Positions 8,923-17,090 of a DNA stretch of 64,000 nt are shown here, piece by piece. The stretch comes from JBDKVA01 sp039679375. GTDB taxonomy: Bacteria; Bacillota; Clostridia; Acetivibrionales; DTU013. The DNA lies in assembly GCA_039679375.1 (NCBI GenBank), contig JBDKVA010000107.1, forward strand, positions 8,892 to 72,891. Direction: 5' to 3'. The notes beneath the pieces are model-generated. The model was given only the letters and a program-made list of their open reading frames with translations, ran no database searches and was not told where the DNA came from. The position numbers and the translations under genes were made by a program. Each line of letters opens with the position of its first letter. Positions within the stretch are counted from its first letter, which is position 1.

Positions 8923-9912
8923 CTAGTCAGTCCTTCCATCATCCACGTCAAACACTGGAGGGAAAACGATAATACCGGATTTAGCCAACCCCTTTTCCGC
9001 TTTTTCACAATAACCTGAAATAGGGCTATCCTGATCAAGAATTTTGATCATGAAAGCTTTATAGGCAGTATGTTCATCCAACACCTCAATAGTATCGGTG
9101 TTGCCAAGTACGAGCCGCATTTTTTCAGCAGTCACTGCAATATGTATTTCACCCTGCGCTTTACCAAACTTTTTCCATCCGATATAAGCCAGAATATCCT
9201 GAACGTCCGAACTATTTGCCAGTAATTCCTTGATATTCGACGGATTCGACCTGTCATGCCTGACATATCCTAAAATGCTGTTATTTTTGATTACGATCAA
9301 ACTGCGGCATTCCAAATTGTGATTGCTCCATTCGCTTATGTTTTTACCTGGCAGTAATGCAAGATCATCATTTCCGTGTTGTCTTACCCATGCATTAAGT
9401 ATCCACGGAATGTCCTGCCCATTAACGGGTCTATCGGAAAAATCCTCATTACTAAAATGGTCCGTATTGATACTAACTTTACTGCCTGACAATGAAAACA
9501 TTGCTGTCTTATAGCCAAACCTTGGATAATACCCCACATGACCGCAAAGTAATGAAAAAGCGCACCCACGCTCCCTCGCTTTTTTATGCCCTTCCTCTAT
9601 CAGCATGCTTCCGATGCCTTTATGCTGAAATTCCGGCATTACAGCCACCGGAGCCAGTACTGCTCCCAATTGTTCTTCCCCAAGGACTATAAATCTGAAA
9701 GGTGAAAAAAGTACATGCCCTATGATTTTTCCATTTAATTCGGCAACTAACGACAATTCAGGGTCAAACATGCTATTGTGCCTGAGCAGGTCCACCAGAA
9801 TAGGCTCTGAAACATATTGATTGTCCGGATGCCACCCAAGAAAAGCCTCGTAGTTTACATTCGCAATGCTGTTATAATCAGATATTCTCTCACTTCGTAT
9901 TTTTATATCCAT
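8923..9912 (-). CDS. GNAT N-acetyltransferase
   Basis: The N-terminal 160 residues carry a GNAT domain with the acetyl-CoA loop PEFQHKGIGSMLIEEGHKKA and the preceding beta4 (LGAVLAPVAVMP). The remaining 170 residues form a second domain ending in a sterol-carrier-like fold, a layout like Eis/YhbS-type acetyltransferases; the acceptor is unknown. GGAGGGAGGT precedes the ATG. The small gene at 9944-10099 lies 31 bp upstream on the same strand, so the two probably share a transcript. Confidence 0.85.
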   Translation of the reverse strand: MDIKIRSERISDYNSIANVNYEAFLGWHPDNQYVSEPILVDLLRHNSMFDPELSLVAELNGKIIGHVLFSPFRFIVLGEEQLGAVLAPVAVMPEFQHKGIGSMLIEEGHKKARERGCAFSLLCGHVGYYPRFGYKTAMFSLSGSKVSINTDHFSNEDFSDRPVNGQDIPWILNAWVRQHGNDDLALLPGKNISEWSNHNLECRSLIVIKNNSILGYVRHDRSNPSNIKELLANSSDVQDILAYIGWKKFGKAQGEIHIAVTAEKMRLVLGNTDTIEVLDEHTAYKAFMIKILDQDSPISGYCEKAEKGLAKSGIIVFPPVFDVDDGRTD

Positions 9913-9943
9913 TGTCTATACCTCCCTCCATAGTCCTTTATAT

Positions 9944-10099
9944 TCATTTTTCATAACCGTCCTTTACTAATTTCTTTTCATTCTGTCTGCGTTTCTTTTT
10001 ATTTTTTGTGTCATTCTCCTGTACTCTGGTTCGGGGGTTTATCACCCAGCTATTACGTATTTCCTTGATATAATCAAAAGCACTTTTCTTTTTCATCAT
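9944..10099 (-). CDS. Small basic protein, 51 aa, hypothetical
   Basis: Tandem ATG codons open a 51-residue frame rich in Lys, Arg and Asn. It has an aromatic start (KKKSAFDYIKEIRNSW), a central VINPRTRV and a highly charged tail KNKKKRRQNEKKL. The likely ribosome binding site is GGTGAT or the further AAGGTGG. The NPRTRV core looks like a motif kept in small clostridial proteins, but I cannot name the family. It precedes the GNAT gene at 9912 on the same strand. Confidence 0.6.
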   Translation of the reverse strand: MMKKKSAFDYIKEIRNSWVINPRTRVQENDTKNKKKRRQNEKKLVKDGYEK

Positions 10100-10212
10100 A
10101 ATCACCATCCACCTTTTATTTTGATTTTACTTAATAACCTTCTGTCTACGATTTCAAGACTGCACTGGACAAGCAGTTCCCCAGCTCCGAAAGTCTCTTG
10201 TAAAACAAGCGC

Positions 10213-10244
10213 AAAAAATCCGTAGATATCGGCCACCTACGGAT
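10213..10244 (-). terminator. Rho-independent terminator
   Basis: A perfect 8-bp stem ATCCGTAG/CTACGGAT (10218-10244) is followed on the minus strand by TTTTTTG. It is the outer of two terminators downstream of the promoter at 10574-10602. Confidence 0.75.
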
Positions 10245-10298
10245 CTGATTGGGATATTCATCATATTGATTTGTACCCCGTCATATTAATAAAAGCAA

Positions 10299-10324
10299 TA
10301 AAAAAAACACGCTACCAATGCGTG
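10299..10324 (-). terminator. Rho-independent terminator, inner
   Basis: The stem CACGC/GCGTG around a 7-nt loop is followed on the minus strand by eight T. It lies about 240 nt downstream of the consensus promoter. Confidence 0.7.
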
Positions 10325-10508
10325 CTCGCCCATGCATCCTGGTTGCTCGAAAGAAGCTGCACATGGTATTACAAATACCATCTATTAAGCTCATTAATAT
10401 ATTGTTCCTTGTCAGGAACGGCATATCATCAAGCCCTCATATACGCATCCGAATACCTGTGCCGATATTCAATTATTGAAAAACCACCTCAACATTTTTT
10501 GCCGACAT
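10325..10508 (-). pseudogene. Decayed small gene or structured RNA, unknown
   Basis: AAAGGAG precedes ATG at 10508, but the frame stops after 11 codons (MSAKNVEVVFQ). A neighbouring frame carries protein-like text broken by stops: IIEYRHRYSDAYMRA, then YAVPDKEQYINELNRWYL, then YHVQLLSSNQDAWAS. The same stretch also has strong stems (GTTCCT/AGGAAC and ATGGTATT/AATACCAT). Either a frameshifted gene remnant or a noncoding RNA would fit. It is read from a perfect sigma-A promoter and ends at terminators 10299-10324 and 10213-10244. Confidence 0.45.
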
Positions 10509-10573
10509 TAACACAACTCCTTTCTAACAAAAATTCAATTTCTGCATTACTCTGCAGGAATTAATTCATTTTC

Positions 10574-10602
10574 ATTATATGTTTATTTCCAGACACTGTC
10601 AA
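10574..10602 (-). promoter_or_regulatory. Consensus sigma-A promoter
   Basis: On the minus strand, TTGACA (10602-10597) and TATAAT (10579-10574) are separated by exactly 17 nt, a perfect consensus. It points into the short frame at 10508. Confidence 0.85.
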
Positions 10603-10639
10603 CACTGATTTTGCAGGCGCTATAACTTAAAACTTTTAA

Positions 10640-10816
10640 GGTTTAGGCACTTCCGGGCAGACAACAGCGGTTCTGAATATGGCAGGTTTTAAGGCTCGAT
10701 CACTCAATATCAGCCTGAATAATGGCTGGCTCAAAGCCGGTTATCCTATTGTTAAAGACAATAAAATACGGATACATCTATCGGAATTGATTAAGGGCGT
10801 CTTGCAGAAAAGTTAA
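10640..10816 (+). pseudogene. Rhodanese-domain C-terminal remnant
   Basis: An open stretch of 58 codons reads GTSGQTTAVLNMAGFKARSL, then NNGWLKAGYPIV. This matches the C-terminal third of a rhodanese domain just after its active-site loop, and the catalytic Cys position appears lost. A TAA lies immediately upstream (10637-10639) and no start with a ribosome binding site precedes it. I read it as a truncated relic. A 10-bp perfect hairpin overlaps its stop codon. Confidence 0.55.
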
Positions 10817-10824
10817 GACGCCCT
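10794..10824. repeat. Perfect 10-bp inverted repeat
   Basis: AGGGCGTCTT and AAGACGCCCT flank an 11-nt loop. There is no T-run on either side, so it is a weak terminator candidate at best. It lies 40 bp beyond the etfA stop codon and could stabilise the 3' end of that transcript. Confidence 0.55.
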
Positions 10825-10864
10825 ATTGGAACTGGCTAAAGTGACTATTATAACAGTTAATGGT

Positions 10865-12058
10865 TTACCCAAGTCGTTTCTTAAACTCTGCAGTTAAAGC
10901 CGGAAGAACCTCGAGCACATCACCGACAATACCGAAGGTTGCAACTTTAAATATAGGAGCATCAGGGTTTTTGTTTATTGCAATGATTGTATCGGATGAG
11001 GACATCCCGGCTAAATGCTGAACAGCTCCTGATATGCCACAAGCAAAGTATACCTTGGGGCCTACGGTTTTACCGGTCTGGCCTACCTGGTGGCTGTATT
11101 CGATCCATCCTGCGTCAACTGTCGCACGCGATGCTCCTACGGCTCCGCCAAGGACTGCCGCCAATTCCTCGACCAGTGCGAAATTCTTAGGGTCGCCCAT
11201 GCCTCTGCCGCCTGAAACGATAATATCCGCTTCTGTCAAATTCACCTTTTCACATAATGTTGTAACCACATCAACTACTTTTACCTTTACATCCTCCGGT
11301 ATTACAATTTCCGGCCGGATGATCTCTCCATTTCGAGACATGTCCGGTTCAAGAGCCTTCATAACCTTTGGCCTGACTGTCGACATCTGCGGCCTATGGT
11401 TCGGGCATATGATGGTAGCCATCAGATTACCTCCAAATGCAGGCCGTGTCTGGAGCAGCAATCTTTTCTCCAAGTCTATTTCAAGCTTCGTACAATCAGC
11501 CGTAAGGCCGGTATTCAGCCTGGAAGCGACTCTTGGTGCAAGCGAACGGCCATAAGTAGTCGCTCCCAGAAGTACGATTTCCGGCTTGTATCTGCTGATA
11601 AGCTGTACAAATATATCCGCATAAGATTCATCATTATAATCCTTCAAGGAAGGATCATCCACCAGATATACCTCATCGGCTCCATATGATACTAATTTTT
11701 TTGCGGCAGCTTCCACATTTTCACCTATTAGAACAGCTGCCAGCTTTACTTTAAGCTGATCCGCCAGTTTTCTGCCTTCGCCGAGCAATTCCAGTGCAAC
11801 ATTTGCCGGCTCGCTGTTTTTCTGCTCACCAAATACCCACACATTCTTATAAAGTGAAAGATCAGAAGAATTTCCACTCTCATCCTTTTCAAAGTCGATC
11901 GCCTTAAACTTGCAGGAAGAGACACAAGCTCCGCAAAGAGTACAATTGTCCTGTATTACAGCCTTTTTATCAACCACCTTGATGGCGTTGAAGGGGCAGC
12001 CTCCTACACACATCCTGCATCCATAACATTTATCCAAAAGTATTTTTATATTTGCCAT
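10865..12058 (-). CDS. etfA: Electron transfer flavoprotein alpha with 2x[4Fe-4S]
   Basis: This 397-residue EtfA carries an N-terminal ferredoxin domain, with two clusters ligated by C11, C14, C17, C21 and C39, C42, C45, C49. The EtfA domain follows, with the FAD-binding C-terminal part (SGGRGMGDPKNF, VGQTGKTVGPKVYFACGISG, GDVLEVLPAL). Ferredoxin-extended EtfA subunits are known from the caffeyl-CoA reductase CarE of Acetobacterium. With EtfB and the acyl-CoA dehydrogenase upstream it probably forms a flavin-based electron-bifurcating complex that reduces ferredoxin while reducing an enoyl-CoA with NADH. The bifurcation is inference. Confidence 0.95.
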   Translation of the reverse strand: MANIKILLDKCYGCRMCVGGCPFNAIKVVDKKAVIQDNCTLCGACVSSCKFKAIDFEKDESGNSSDLSLYKNVWVFGEQKNSEPANVALELLGEGRKLADQLKVKLAAVLIGENVEAAAKKLVSYGADEVYLVDDPSLKDYNDESYADIFVQLISRYKPEIVLLGATTYGRSLAPRVASRLNTGLTADCTKLEIDLEKRLLLQTRPAFGGNLMATIICPNHRPQMSTVRPKVMKALEPDMSRNGEIIRPEIVIPEDVKVKVVDVVTTLCEKVNLTEADIIVSGGRGMGDPKNFALVEELAAVLGGAVGASRATVDAGWIEYSHQVGQTGKTVGPKVYFACGISGAVQHLAGMSSSDTIIAINKNPDAPIFKVATFGIVGDVLEVLPALTAEFKKRLG

Positions 12059-12086
12059 AAAATAACCTCCAAAATATATTGTAGCA

Positions 12087-12881
12087 TCAGCCGCATACGG
12101 GGAACTGCATTTCCATCAGCTTCTCCGCCAGCTTCCCGGCCTGTTCCTGCGCATCTCCTTCAATCATTTCGCTCTTGATATCATGAACCGGTACGAATGT
12201 TTTGACTACCTGTGTGGGTGAACCCTTCAAGCCGCAGCGGTTCTTGTCCGCATTAATATCGTCTGCAGTCCAGACTTGTACTACAGCCTTTTTAGCCCGC
12301 ATCATACCTTTAATGGAAGGCAGCCTGGGTTCGTTTATTTCTTTCACAACAGTGATCACTGCCGGTAGAGGCATCTCTATTACTTCGTATCCATCCTCGG
12401 TCATTCTCTGGCAACGGATATATCCATCTTTTATTTCTTCGATCTTTCTTACATAAGTAGTATGAGGATATCCCAGCTTTTCAGCAAGGCTCGGACCCAC
12501 CTGAGCAGTATCGCCGTCGGTAGCCTGCTTGCCGCAGATGATCAGATCCGCATCGCCTATCTTGCGGATACCCATTGAAAGCGCATAGGAGGTCGCAAGC
12601 GTATCGGCTCCGGCAAAGGCTCTGTCACTGAGCAGAACCGCTTCATCCGTTCCGAGGGCAATGGTTTCCTTTAAAAGATCCGCAACAGCCGGTATACCCA
12701 TGCTCAGAACTGTTACCTTTCCGCCTGTTTTCTCCTTGATACGCAGCGCTTCTTCAACTGCATAGGTATCAAAAGGATTTACAATAGCTTCGACACCCTC
12801 CCGGATAATTGTATTTGTTTCCTTGTTCATCTTTACTTCCGTTGTTCCAGGTACCTGCTTAACACATACAACGATGTTCAT
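12087..12881 (-). CDS. etfB: Electron transfer flavoprotein beta
   Basis: The 264-residue EtfB starts MNIVVCVKQVPGT and carries AVEEALRIKEK, CGKQATDGDTAQVGP (the region that binds AMP or FAD) and LPSIKGMMRAKK. The ATG at 12881 is preceded by GGGGTGAG. An in-frame GTG five codons earlier is less likely because it overlaps that site. It lies 28 bp before etfA. Being next to a ferredoxin-type EtfA, it should be the NADH-oxidising, bifurcating-FAD subunit. Confidence 0.95.
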   Translation of the reverse strand: MNIVVCVKQVPGTTEVKMNKETNTIIREGVEAIVNPFDTYAVEEALRIKEKTGGKVTVLSMGIPAVADLLKETIALGTDEAVLLSDRAFAGADTLATSYALSMGIRKIGDADLIICGKQATDGDTAQVGPSLAEKLGYPHTTYVRKIEEIKDGYIRCQRMTEDGYEVIEMPLPAVITVVKEINEPRLPSIKGMMRAKKAVVQVWTADDINADKNRCGLKGSPTQVVKTFVPVHDIKSEMIEGDAQEQAGKLAEKLMEMQFPVCG

Positions 12882-12977
12882 AGTAACAAATCTCACCCCT
12901 TAGAAAATAATAACGCAAAAAATCATGCGTATGCAGAATTCGTTTTGCTGCTTTCGATATGGTTTCCAAATGATTCA

Positions 12978-13021
12978 GGCATGTAGTGCAAGAACCATAC
13001 GGTTCACATACGCTACATGCC
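12978..13021. repeat. Intercistronic inverted repeat, acdB-etfB gap
   Basis: GGCATGTAG and CTACATGCC (9 bp, perfect) enclose a second stem GAACC/GGTTC. Flanking AAATGATTC-like arms extend it imperfectly. There is no T-run. It could be an RNA processing or stability element between the dehydrogenase and etfB. Confidence 0.6.
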
Positions 13022-13121
13022 GGAATGATTCATTTTAGCATAATTCAAATAGTGCTTCAACGAATTTTGAATGAATGCAAAATATATTATAATAAATACC
13101 TAAAATATTATAGAGTCTGTA

Positions 13122-14276
13122 TTACTTTTTGGAAGATTCCTTTATGAGTTCCAAAGCAATAACATTTCTCTGAATCTGGTTTGTACCCTCATAAATCTGT
13201 GTAATCTTTGCATCCCTCATCCTTTTCTCAATCGGATATTCCTTCATATATCCATATCCTCCAAGAACCTGAACTGCATCAACTGTAACCTTCATTGCCG
13301 TATCGGATGCAAAGACCTTGCACATAGCCGACTCCTTGGAGAACTCCTTCGCACCGCTGTCAATATAGCGGCAGGTCTGGTAGATCAAAGCTCTTGCAGC
13401 TTCTATCTGAATCGCCATATCGGCCAGAATATGCTGGATCGCCTGGAATGACGATATGGGCTGGTTGAATTGGACTCTCTGCCTTGAATACTTCACCGCT
13501 TCCTCAAACGCGCCCTGCGCAATACCTAAAGCCTGTGAAGCGACACCCGGTCTGGTCCTGTCAAGCGTTTTCATCGCTACGATAAAGCCCATGCCTTCCC
13601 TCGAGAGCAAATTTTCTTTTGGTATTCTGCAGTTTTCAAAAACAAGCTCCCTGGTGCAGGATGCGCGGATGCCCATTTTATTTTCTTTTTTACCAAACGA
13701 GAAACCGGGAGTACCTTTCTCAACAATAAATGCTGAAAAGCCTCTTGCGCCCTTGCTTCTGTTGGTGCAGGCAATAACCGTATAAACATCGGCCTCTCCG
13801 CCGTTTGTGATCCACTGCTTTGTTCCGTTTAGAACATATTCATCCCCGTCGAGTACAGCTGTTGTTTGTATACCGGCGGCATCGCTGCCGGCATTAGCTT
13901 CAGTCAGGCCGAAAGCGGCAAGTTTTTTACCTGCTGCGATATCGGGAAGGTACTTCTTTTTCTGTTCTTCATTGCCAAAAAGAATAATCGGGAAGGTTCC
14001 AAGTCCGGTACCTGCAAATGCCAAAGAAATTCCGCCGCAAGCGCGACTCAGTTCTTCAACGACCAGTGCCATTTCGAGTATGCCTCCGCCAAGCCCGCCA
14101 TACTCTTCGGGTATATAAACACCGCACAAGTCAGAATCGGCAAGGATCTTCACGATATCATGCGGAAATTTGCCTTCTTCATCGTACTGAATGGCTACCG
14201 GCGCAATTTTTTCATCGGCTATTTTTGCAGCCAGCTCCTTAATCATTTGCTGTTCTTCCGTCAGGAAATAATTCAT
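13122..14276 (-). CDS. Short-chain acyl-CoA dehydrogenase
   Basis: The FAD-dependent dehydrogenase has 384 residues, the usual length. It shows the N-terminal helical domain, FGLTEANAGSDAAG with the flavin-binding WITNGGEADVY segment, and the C-terminal ERMRD-type motif EKRMRDAKITQIYEGTNQIQ. The catalytic base is Glu about 363 in IYEGT, the position used by butyryl- and short-chain enzymes. Next to etfB and etfA it is likely the terminal enoyl-CoA reductase of a bifurcating complex (crotonyl-, acrylyl- or caffeyl-CoA type). Start by AAAGGAG, 8 nt before ATG. Confidence 0.93.
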   Translation of the reverse strand: MNYFLTEEQQMIKELAAKIADEKIAPVAIQYDEEGKFPHDIVKILADSDLCGVYIPEEYGGLGGGILEMALVVEELSRACGGISLAFAGTGLGTFPIILFGNEEQKKKYLPDIAAGKKLAAFGLTEANAGSDAAGIQTTAVLDGDEYVLNGTKQWITNGGEADVYTVIACTNRSKGARGFSAFIVEKGTPGFSFGKKENKMGIRASCTRELVFENCRIPKENLLSREGMGFIVAMKTLDRTRPGVASQALGIAQGAFEEAVKYSRQRVQFNQPISSFQAIQHILADMAIQIEAARALIYQTCRYIDSGAKEFSKESAMCKVFASDTAMKVTVDAVQVLGGYGYMKEYPIEKRMRDAKITQIYEGTNQIQRNVIALELIKESSKK

Positions 14277-14767
14277 TGTACACACTCCTTTTAGGGCAAA
14301 ATTTTCAGTTCGAGTACAAACAATTTACACAATGAATGCTCTCTGCAAGCAAGTTTTATAGTGCTTGCAGCCTCAAGCAAGAGGCACGTTCCATCGCCGT
14401 CCTGCTATTAAATGCTTCTTTAGTAATAATTTCAAAGTTAGCATTTGCTAATATTATCAGGTAATAAAATTAATACTAAAAGTATAATATAAAATCCATT
14501 ACTATGCAATCATTTCTCAAAAAATTGCAATAACTAATATCCTCACTATCAACCGAAAAATTTGTTGCACTATATACCCCATCAATAATAAAGCCTATCC
14601 TTTCATGCTTATGCAAAACTCCGATGCTGACTGTCTCCTTAGCAGTATCGCCAAATTTAACATATCCTGCGACCTGCCATTACAATTCAGATTTATGAGT
14701 TAAGAGATAAAATAAAACTTTCCTGCAAGCGGGAAAGTTTTATTTTGCATCCAATGATTTGGCAAGC
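14277..14767. other. Intergenic region with hairpins
   Basis: The 490 bp between acdB and the next gene holds a stem CTGCAAGCA/TGCTTGCAG at 14343-14370, in the putative acdB leader, and the terminator at 14709-14746. The remainder is AT-rich and I see no gene or RNA in it. Confidence 0.5.
14709..14746. terminator. Bidirectional terminator
   Basis: AAATAAAACTTTCC and GGGAAAGTTTTATTT pair around TGCAAGC with U-tracts in both directions. It lies just beyond the stop codon of the minus-strand gene at 14768. Confidence 0.85.
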
Positions 14768-15202
14768 CTATAAAATACTTTTACCTTTATTAATATTATC
14801 AAATTCCTTATATATGGAATCGATCCATAAAACCACTTTATCAGTAGTGAATTTTAACACACAATAATTAGTATCCTCCATACCGCCCGGAAAAAAGCTT
14901 CCTAAGCCATCTTCCCAAAGCTCCTTTTTGATTCCAGGCTCTGTCAGAACCTCAATTGTCCCCATCAGCGAGATATTGTTGCCTCCATCACAGTAGCATA
15001 GTCCTGCCTTATTGCCTATGCGGAGGCACTTTGCCTTTCCGGATGTAAGACTTGTCGTAAACCAGATGTGCTTTATTCCGTCAGTTTTTATGTTCGAAAT
15101 TGTAGATGCCTTGGGGAATCCGTCCTCATCAATCAATGCTATAACTGCAGTTTTCTCCGCCTTAACGATAGCTTCCGCTCTCGTAATTATTCCATCGCTC
15201 AT
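14768..15202 (-). CDS. Pyridoxamine 5'-phosphate oxidase-like flavoprotein
   Basis: This 144-residue split-barrel protein is of the general-stress PNPOx-like type: KTAVIALIDEDGFPKASTIS, then IWFTTSLTSGKAKCLR, then NKAGLCYCD and ISLMGTIEVL. It probably binds FMN or a related cofactor; the reaction is unknown. Two ATG codons (15205 and 15202) follow GTGGAGG; the second has the better spacing. It ends at a bidirectional terminator. Confidence 0.8.
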   Translation of the reverse strand: MSDGIITRAEAIVKAEKTAVIALIDEDGFPKASTISNIKTDGIKHIWFTTSLTSGKAKCLRIGNKAGLCYCDGGNNISLMGTIEVLTEPGIKKELWEDGLGSFFPGGMEDTNYCVLKFTTDKVVLWIDSIYKEFDNINKGKSIL

Positions 15203-15242
15203 CATTACCTCCACCTAACGTTTTAATACTTTTATTTTATTG

Positions 15243-15518
15243 TCATTCTGAACACTCTTCTTCCATCCATTTTCTACACATTTCGATTCTGGCACCGGGA
15301 GGATTATCTCCGTGTTCCTTGTCATATGAATATTCCTTTATTACTTCGCATGGGAAATCAGCACACTTGCCGCAGTGAGACAATTTTTTTGCTTCGCAGC
15401 ACTTCTTGACACTGCATTCCCCCCAAAAAATCGTGCCGGCATTTACACATCCCGGACAATTATTTGGCTCCCTGTAAGAGCATTCGCTGCACAAAATGCC
15501 GCATCTCGATTCAACCAT
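15243..15518 (-). CDS. DUF3795 Cys-rich protein
   Basis: The 91-residue protein is rich in Cys: CGILCSECSY, CPGCVNAG, CSVKKCC and CGKCADFPC. This matches DUF3795, a probable metal- or cluster-binding family without assigned function. The start MVESRCG is preferred because the family begins there; the ribosome binding site (AAAGGGCGG) is weak. It lies 41 bp upstream of the PNPOx-like gene on the same strand. Confidence 0.78.
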   Translation of the reverse strand: MVESRCGILCSECSYREPNNCPGCVNAGTIFWGECSVKKCCEAKKLSHCGKCADFPCEVIKEYSYDKEHGDNPPGARIEMCRKWMEEECSE

Positions 15519-15692
15519 ACACAACCGCCCTTTCAATATTGATATATATGACGAATATATCACAGCGAATAAGACAGCTATATGTCATGTTCATAATTTA
15601 GTAGAATATTTCTAGCCACTTGCATTCTTTCTTCGGCCAGATCAGTCGGTTTCAGGAAAATGCAATCTGGAGTTTAGAACACCAAAATACGC

Positions 15693-16121
15693 CTAAAACC
15701 ACTTGATAAAATTTTTTTGCTCTTTTCGCAGCACGTATCCGCAGGCAAGGTAAAACTGGTGTGCTATAGTCCTGTTAAAGCCTGAAACCAGGCGAATGCC
15801 TTTTGAACCAGACCCTTTTGCCCATTCTTCAGCTGTCTGGATCAGCCTCCTTCCGATCCCCATTTTGCGGTAAGCTTCATCAACAACCAAAGCCATTATA
15901 TTTTTTAGATTGTCACAGTAGGTACATTCATAGGAACTCAAGTGTATATATCCGGCAACTTTTCCCTCATGATCTGCAACAAAGATTTTATCCTCTGTTA
16001 AGTCCAGAATAACTTGCAGCTTATCCTTCGTCTTTTCAACAGGATAATCGTACCCCAGCCCTTCTTTATTTAAGCGGTAAATATCCTCATAATCCTCTAT
16101 CGCTGCTTTACGAATGATCAT
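15693..16121 (-). CDS. GNAT N-acetyltransferase
   Basis: This is a single-domain, 142-residue GNAT protein. The acetyl-CoA-binding motif A is VVDEAYRKMGIGRRLIQTAE, preceded by beta4 NIMALVV and followed by FYLACGYVLRKEQKNFIKWF, a typical C-terminal half. The acceptor is unknown. GGGGGT precedes the ATG. Confidence 0.88.
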   Translation of the reverse strand: MIIRKAAIEDYEDIYRLNKEGLGYDYPVEKTKDKLQVILDLTEDKIFVADHEGKVAGYIHLSSYECTYCDNLKNIMALVVDEAYRKMGIGRRLIQTAEEWAKGSGSKGIRLVSGFNRTIAHQFYLACGYVLRKEQKNFIKWF

Positions 16122-16178
16122 AACATCAACCCCCGCATTATTTCATTCAGTGATTCAAAATGGCTTCCAGCATGCATA

Positions 16179-16751
16179 TCATTCATATTTTTGTGCCAGT
16201 CCGGCAATTTCCTTTTCAAAATATTTTCCTATCTTCACTACCTCGCCCATGACTATCCGGATCCATTTTTCATCTGTGTGCCAGTTATCTTTCCGAATCC
16301 CTCTGTAATCTGCTACAGGATACACAAAGAAAGTTACATCCTCCGGGAAAACGGTTTGATATGTTAGTAGAGCCCGACGCGAATGGTACTCCTTGCAAAC
16401 AAGTATTGCCTTATTGAACGGGATACCGCTTTCTTCCAGAACCCGCAGCGAAAAGCGGGCGTTTTCAAATGTATTTCTTGCCATATCTTCTTTAAGAATT
16501 GCTTTCTCAGGCACACCGTGTTTCATTGCTTCCTGCTTGAGGAATTCCCATTCCGAAAGGTACTGTTGTAATTTATTATTTGGCCCGCCCGAAGGCAGAA
16601 TATACGGTGCAAAGCCATCTTTATAAAGCCCGGCAGCCTTTATTACCGCCTGTGGTCTGCTGCTCCCTGGCACCAGTATTACATCCGCCGGCTCGATATA
16701 TTGATCTGCAAAAACCAGATCGCTAATACAATCAAAAGGATATTTCATCAT
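16179..16751 (-). CDS. YdcF/DUF218 family protein
   Basis: The 190-residue protein matches the YdcF-like DUF218 family: DVILVPGSSRPQAVIKAAGLY, PSGGPN, the ARNTFENARFS helix and AILVCKEYHSRRALLTY. The membrane-bound members act on envelope or cofactor precursors, but this one lacks a membrane segment. Function is unassigned. GGGAGCGAG precedes the ATG pair. Confidence 0.83.
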   Translation of the reverse strand: MMKYPFDCISDLVFADQYIEPADVILVPGSSRPQAVIKAAGLYKDGFAPYILPSGGPNNKLQQYLSEWEFLKQEAMKHGVPEKAILKEDMARNTFENARFSLRVLEESGIPFNKAILVCKEYHSRRALLTYQTVFPEDVTFFVYPVADYRGIRKDNWHTDEKWIRIVMGEVVKIGKYFEKEIAGLAQKYE

Positions 16752-16835
16752 ATGCTCGCTCCCTGTTACAGGTAAATAATCTAATCAAAATGATATCATT
16801 TAATTGTGCATGGTGTAAACATGCGATTCGTCATA

Positions 16836-17073
16836 TTATTTATTATCAACAAAATCAACCAATGCGTTCAGATCTCGAATCGTCCATTGCCGGCTAGGCG
16901 CTGCGCCACTCCGGTCAAGCCAGAAGGAAGTTAATCCCTGTTCGCGTGCACCACCTGCTTCAAACTTTGTATCATCAACGAAAATTGATTCTTCAGCCGT
17001 TATGCCCTGTGCATGCAATGCTGCATTGAAAATGATAGGGCTCAGTTTGCCGATGAAGTATCTGTACTTTTGT
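16836..17073 (-). pseudogene. HAD-superfamily hydrolase, C-terminal fragment
   Basis: The readable frame starts QKYRYFIGKLSPIIFNAAL, just after a TAA, and runs 78 codons: ITAEESIFVDDTKFEAGGAR, then GLTSFWLDR. That is motif IV (VDD) of HAD phosphatases and the helix after it. The N-terminal half with the nucleophile DxD motif is missing and there is no start with a ribosome binding site. It is the 3' remnant of a lost gene, directly downstream of the operon terminator. Confidence 0.7.
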
Positions 17074-17090
17074 TAAAGTCACCCAAAAAC

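Noticed and set aside
10271..10564. 97-codon plus-strand frame
   Set aside because: It is antisense to a unit with a perfect promoter, ribosome binding site and terminators on the other strand, and lacks a ribosome binding site of its own.
14343..14370. Hairpin as an acdB attenuator
   Set aside because: The 9-bp stem has no U-tract and no antiterminator or ligand-binding structure is apparent, so regulation cannot be supported.
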